Of a stretch of DNA of 10,391 bases, positions 7,531 through 10,391 are shown one piece after another. How positions within the stretch are numbered: position 1 is the stretch's first letter; each line of letters begins with the position of its first letter. Under the pieces are notes generated by a model. That model worked only from the letters and a program-made list of their open reading frames with translations. It ran no database searches and was not told the origin of the DNA. The DNA comes from Bacteroidales bacterium (GTDB lineage Bacteria > Bacteroidota > Bacteroidia > Bacteroidales > JAADJA01): the NCBI GenBank assembly GCA_021106665.1, contig JAIOTR010000265.1:1-10391 (forward strand). Direction: 5' to 3'. A program made the translations under genes and the position numbers.

Positions 7531-8529
7531 ATGTTTGAAAGGTTGGTAATGCTGTTATTTGGGCTATTGTTTATTTTTCAAACAAGTTTTGGGCAAGATC
7601 CAGCCTTTTCTCAGTTTTATTCTAATCCAATATATTTGAATCCTGCATTAGTAGGTACGGGCGATTGTTCAAGATTGATATTTAATTACAGAAATCAATG
7701 GCCTTCATTTTCAAATAATTTTATAACATACAGCGCATCAGCCGATCATTATGTTAAAGCTTTGTCAGGCGGTGTTGGCCTGATATTTACTTCTGATAAT
7801 GCAGGCGGCAACGTCATTAACACGATGAGAATAAGTGGTATTTATTCTTATCATTTAAAAATTGGACAAAACAGTGTGTTGAATGCCGGTTTTGAAGGAA
7901 CCTACCACCAGCAAAAATTAAATTGGGAAGAGTTGATATATCAGGATATGATAGATCCGGTTTCAGGTACTGTTGATCCGGGAAGTTCCGGTGAGATTCC
8001 ATTGGAAAACAATACAATTCGGGTACCTGATTTTGCAATAGGATTTGTTCTAGGAATAAAAGAAAAATATTATGTTGGAATTGCTGCACATCATCTTGCC
8101 CAACCAAAATTGAATTATTATGCCAATTCAGATGAAAATAAGCTGTACAGGAAATATACTTTACATGCAGGCGCTCGATTTAACCTAAGTAATAATGATT
8201 ACATTACAGAAAGCACTAAATTTTATTTTTCACCAAACGTTTTGGTTCAGTTTCAACAAAATGCAAGACAAGTTAACTTTGGAGTTTATTTTGAGAGAAG
8301 TCCTTTAGTGGCTGGGGTTTGGTACAGGTATGATATTGATAATGGAGACGGAGCGATATTCCTTATTGGTCTTACACAGAAAAGGTTTAAATTGGGCTAC
8401 TCATATGATTTGACATTATCTAAGCTTCAAGGTGCAACCGGTGGAGCTCATGAAGTGTCTTTAGCTATATTGGTGAATTGTGATAAAAAAAGAAATAAAC
8501 CCGGTGCAATAAAATGTCCGGAATTTTAG
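7531..8529 (+). CDS. porP: PorP/SprF-family type IX secretion outer-membrane protein
   Basis: A 332-aa protein of the PorP/SprF family, predicted to be an outer-membrane beta-barrel. Family members support T9SS function: PorP belongs to the core machine in Porphyromonas, and SprF is needed for surface display of the SprB adhesin in Flavobacterium. The chosen ATG at 7531 yields a standard signal peptide (MFERLVMLLFGLLFIFQTSFGQ) cleaved before DPAFSQ, with an A-rich leader. An in-frame TTG at 7480 would add 17 residues containing HCKKK and spoil the signal. The mature start carries the family hallmark DPAFSQFYSNPIYLNPALVGT, followed by YRNQWPS and alternating beta-strand segments such as VGLIFTSDNAGG and ALVGIAAHH-like stretches (YYVGIAAHHL), ending in a short cysteine- and lysine-containing tail. 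It precedes gldJ by 28 bp and is probably cotranscribed with it. Whether it is the core PorP or an SprF-like cargo-specific paralogue cannot be decided; no large adhesin gene is in view. Confidence 0.9.
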   Translation: MFERLVMLLFGLLFIFQTSFGQDPAFSQFYSNPIYLNPALVGTGDCSRLIFNYRNQWPSFSNNFITYSASADHYVKALSGGVGLIFTSDNAGGNVINTMRISGIYSYHLKIGQNSVLNAGFEGTYHQQKLNWEELIYQDMIDPVSGTVDPGSSGEIPLENNTIRVPDFAIGFVLGIKEKYYVGIAAHHLAQPKLNYYANSDENKLYRKYTLHAGARFNLSNNDYITESTKFYFSPNVLVQFQQNARQVNFGVYFERSPLVAGVWYRYDIDNGDGAIFLIGLTQKRFKLGYSYDLTLSKLQGATGGAHEVSLAILVNCDKKRNKPGAIKCPEF

Positions 8530-8530
8530 T

Positions 8531-8538
8531 TATGTTTG
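8531..8538 (+). promoter_or_regulatory. gldJ: Candidate -7 box before gldJ
   Basis: TATGTTTG is an exact match to the Bacteroidota -7 word TAnnTTTG. It lies in the 28-bp gap after the porP-type stop, 19 bases before the gldJ ATG. No convincing -33 TTG element is visible upstream. It may give gldJ its own promoter in addition to readthrough from porP, or it may be a chance match in AT-rich DNA. Confidence 0.3.
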
Positions 8539-8557
8539 CAATCAAATTTTTAAAAAA

Positions 8558-10027
8558 ATGAAGTACTTCAGTCTTTTAACATTCGTTTTATTCATTGTTT
8601 CGGCAGGATTATTTTCATCCTGTTCAAAGCAGCAATCCGCAACAACGGGATGGGAATACAATAATCCGAAAAACGGCGGATTTGAAGTTGCAGATTACAG
8701 AGGTCAATTAACAGGCCCTGGTCTGATTTTGGTAGAAGGTGGTACTTATACCATGGGTGCAAATTATGATGACCCCATATTTGAATGGGATAATGCATCC
8801 AGGAGAGTTACTGTAAAGACCTTTTATATGGATGAAACAGAAGTTTCAAACCTTGATTACCTTGAATACCTATATTGGTTGAACAGGGTATTTGGTACAG
8901 ATTATCCGGAGGTTTACAAAAAAGCTCTGCCCGACACCCTTGTTTGGCGCGACAAGCTTGGTTACAATGAACCTATGGTTGAATTGTACCTCCGACATCC
9001 GGCATATCATTATTATCCGGTTGTTGGGGTAAGCTGGATTCAGGCCAGTGATTATTGTGCCTGGAGGACTGACAGGGTAAATGAAATGCTCCTGGTTCAG
9101 CGCGGAATCCTGGATTTGGATCCGGATCAGCTAAATGAAAATAACTTTAATACCGAATCATATTTGGCAGGCCAGTATGAAGGTTTGGTGAATAGAAATC
9201 TTCAGGATTTAAATCCAAACAGTACAGGTGAAAGAAGAGTAAGAATGGAAGATGGTATTGTATTACCTCGTTACAGACTTCCAACTGAGGCGGAATGGGA
9301 ATTTGCTGCTTTGGGGATTATAGGAAATACTGTGTATGAGCGGGTTCTTGACCGAAGAGTTTATCCATGGAACAGTCATGTGCTTAGAACCGACGACAAA
9401 CAGTATTATGGCAGTTTTATGGGCAATTATCAAAGAGGTAGTGGCGATTACGCCGGTGTAGCCGGAGATCTAAACGATGGCGCTATTGGACCTGCAATGG
9501 TTGGTTCTTTCTGGCCTAACGATTATGGCCTTTTCAATATGGCAGGTAACGTTAGCGAATGGGTTATGGATGTTTATCGCCCTCTTTCTAACGAGGATAT
9601 GGCTGATTTAAATCCTTACCGGGGAAATGTATTTGAAAGAAAAGTTAGGGATACCGAAGGTCTGATTGCGGAGAAGGATGAATTTGGAAGGATACAGTAC
9701 GAAGAAGTTCCGGTTGAAGATGTTGTTGACAGAAGAAATTATCGTAAAGCTGATAATATTAACTATCTCGATGGGGACTTCCAGTCGACAATCAATAGTG
9801 AAGAATGGGTAAGGCAAAATGAAGATTCGCATTCAAGTACTATGTATGATTATTCTCAAACTTCAATGATAAACGATCATGCCAGAGTTTATAAGGGTGG
9901 TTCCTGGAAGGATAACTCTTACTGGATGATGCCATCCAATAGAAGGTTCCTTGATGAAAATCATGCGACAGATTTTATTGGGTTCAGATGCGCAATGGAT
10001 CGTGTGGGAAGTGATGATGGATATTAA
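8558..10027 (+). CDS. gldJ: GldJ, SUMF1-fold lipoprotein of the T9SS/gliding machinery
   Basis: A 489-aa lipoprotein of the GldJ family. GldJ is a periplasm-facing lipoprotein needed in Flavobacterium for stable GldK, and so for T9SS secretion and gliding. The signal peptide ends in LFSSC, with lipidated C22. A SUMF1/formylglycine-enzyme-type fold fills roughly residues 50-485. GldJ-typical blocks include WEYNNPKNGGFEV, LVEGGTYTMGA, LRHPAY..YPVVGVSWIQA, YRLPTEAEWEFAALG, NDYGLFNMAGNVSEWVMD and GFRCAMDRVGS. In place of the two copper-binding cysteines of true formylglycine-generating enzymes, the matching segment (446-456) reads KGGSWKDNSYW, so it should be catalytically inactive, as in other GldJ/GldK proteins. 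The protein ends four residues after RVGS, shorter than the Flavobacterium protein (about 560 aa by memory). The relative GldK was considered, but the sequence blocks and a following murF rather than gldL favour GldJ. The ATG follows TTTTTAAAAAA, with no Shine-Dalgarno. Confidence 0.93.
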   Translation: MKYFSLLTFVLFIVSAGLFSSCSKQQSATTGWEYNNPKNGGFEVADYRGQLTGPGLILVEGGTYTMGANYDDPIFEWDNASRRVTVKTFYMDETEVSNLDYLEYLYWLNRVFGTDYPEVYKKALPDTLVWRDKLGYNEPMVELYLRHPAYHYYPVVGVSWIQASDYCAWRTDRVNEMLLVQRGILDLDPDQLNENNFNTESYLAGQYEGLVNRNLQDLNPNSTGERRVRMEDGIVLPRYRLPTEAEWEFAALGIIGNTVYERVLDRRVYPWNSHVLRTDDKQYYGSFMGNYQRGSGDYAGVAGDLNDGAIGPAMVGSFWPNDYGLFNMAGNVSEWVMDVYRPLSNEDMADLNPYRGNVFERKVRDTEGLIAEKDEFGRIQYEEVPVEDVVDRRNYRKADNINYLDGDFQSTINSEEWVRQNEDSHSSTMYDYSQTSMINDHARVYKGGSWKDNSYWMMPSNRRFLDENHATDFIGFRCAMDRVGSDDGY

Positions 10028-10047
10028 TAGACAATATTAAGATATTT

Positions 10048-10094
10048 TAAACCCCATTCCGGTTTTAGGGATGGGGTTTATTTTTTTATTTTTG
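10048..10094 (+). terminator. Rho-independent terminator after gldJ
   Basis: TAAACCCCAT (10048-10057) pairs perfectly with ATGGGGTTTA (10071-10080), a 10-bp stem around a 13-base loop. It is followed by TTTTTTTATTTTTG (10081-10094). It begins 20 bases after the gldJ stop. The T-run ends only 4 bases before the murF ATG, so murF expression needs readthrough or a promoter inside or very near this element. Confidence 0.85.
10087..10094 (+). promoter_or_regulatory. murF: Candidate -7 box overlapping the terminator T-run, before murF
   Basis: TATTTTTG matches the Bacteroidota -7 word TAnnTTTG exactly and ends 4 bases before the murF ATG. If used, transcription would start at or very near the start codon, giving a leaderless mRNA. 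The match could also be a by-product of the T-run, and no TTTG element is seen at the -33 distance. Confidence 0.25.
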
Positions 10095-10098
10095 TTTT

Positions 10099-10391
10099 AT
10101 GGAATCAACAATTGAAAGGTTATATGAAACATACATAAAATACCCTCGGGTATCCACAGATTCACGAAATATTCCTGATGACTCTATTTTTTTTGCATTA
10201 AAAGGGGAGTCTTTCAATGGAAATGACTTTGCTTTAGATGCACTTATGAAAGGTGCAAAATTGGCGGTTGTTGATGATCCCGGTTTGAAACAAGATGAAA
10301 GGTTATTTTTCGTGGAAGATGTACTGGCAGCTTTTCAGCAGCTTGCTTTGAATCATCGTAAAATGTTAGGACTAAAGGTTATTGCAATTAC
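10099..10391 (+). CDS. murF: MurF, UDP-MurNAc-tripeptide:D-Ala-D-Ala ligase, N-terminal part, 3' end beyond window
   Basis: The first 97 codons of MurF, the cytoplasmic ATP-dependent ligase that adds D-Ala-D-Ala to UDP-N-acetylmuramoyl-tripeptide in peptidoglycan synthesis. The visible part is the N-terminal Mur-ligase substrate-binding domain. STDSRNI followed by IFFALKGESFNGNDFA is the family's uridine-nucleotide-binding block. A segment with GAKLAVVDD, FVEDVLAAFQQLALNHR and finally LKVIAIT leads straight into where the ATP-binding P-loop (GxxGKT/S) should start; the window ends there. The ATG at 10099 is the only sensible start. It is preceded by TTTT rather than a ribosome-binding site and sits immediately behind the gldJ terminator. 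Its place after gldJ matches, as I recall it, the gene order in Flavobacterium. The alternative MurE or MurC is less likely because the short TDSR...FFALKG start without a long N-terminal extension is typical of MurF. Confidence 0.88.
   Translation, partial: MESTIERLYETYIKYPRVSTDSRNIPDDSIFFALKGESFNGNDFALDALMKGAKLAVVDDPGLKQDERLFFVEDVLAAFQQLALNHRKMLGLKVIAI

Noticed and set aside
8558..10027. GldK/PorK instead of GldJ, or an active formylglycine-generating enzyme
   Set aside because: The N-terminal WEYNNPKNGGFEV block and the GFRCAMDRVG ending fit GldJ, the next gene is murF and not gldL, and the copper-site cysteines are missing.

Overview
The window comes from a member of the Bacteroidota. 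It carries type IX secretion system (T9SS) genes found only in that phylum: two porU-type sortase genes, a porP/sprF-type gene and gldJ, followed by the cell-wall gene murF. The DNA is AT-rich. Starts lack Shine-Dalgarno sequences and sit behind A/T-rich leaders, and several start regions carry the Bacteroidota -7 promoter word TAnnTTTG. The order or genus cannot be fixed from what is visible.

Layout. From 7283 leftward on the minus strand lie two large tandem genes. The first (7283 to 3510, 1257 aa) is a complete PorU-like C25-family cysteine peptidase with a signal peptide, an intact His/Cys dyad and a T9SS-type C-terminal domain. The second (3202 to beyond position 1) is a paralogue whose 1067 visible codons are open; it runs off the left edge before its C-terminal domain. 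The 307-bp gap between them holds a rho-independent terminator for the first gene, a 61-bp hairpin built from 8-nt TGGAAT-type units, and two candidate -7 boxes for the second gene. This suggests the two copies are transcribed separately.

A 247-bp AT-rich divergent spacer (7284-7530) separates the sortase pair from a rightward set: a PorP/SprF-family outer-membrane protein (7531-8529), then 28 bp later the lipoprotein GldJ (8558-10027), then a strong terminator (10048-10094) and, directly behind it, the start of murF (10099 to beyond the right edge).

How the genes fit together. T9SS cargo crosses the outer membrane and is processed at the cell surface by PorU, which removes the cargo's C-terminal signal domain. 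GldJ is a SUMF1-fold lipoprotein that supports the GldK-containing part of the secretion and gliding machine. PorP/SprF proteins are outer-membrane partners of T9SS components or cargo. The porU / gldJ / murF neighbourhood is, from memory, the one seen in Flavobacterium. What stands out here is the second, catalytically intact porU copy and the porP-type gene placed directly before gldJ. The rest looks like core T9SS machinery, and I see no wholly unknown system.
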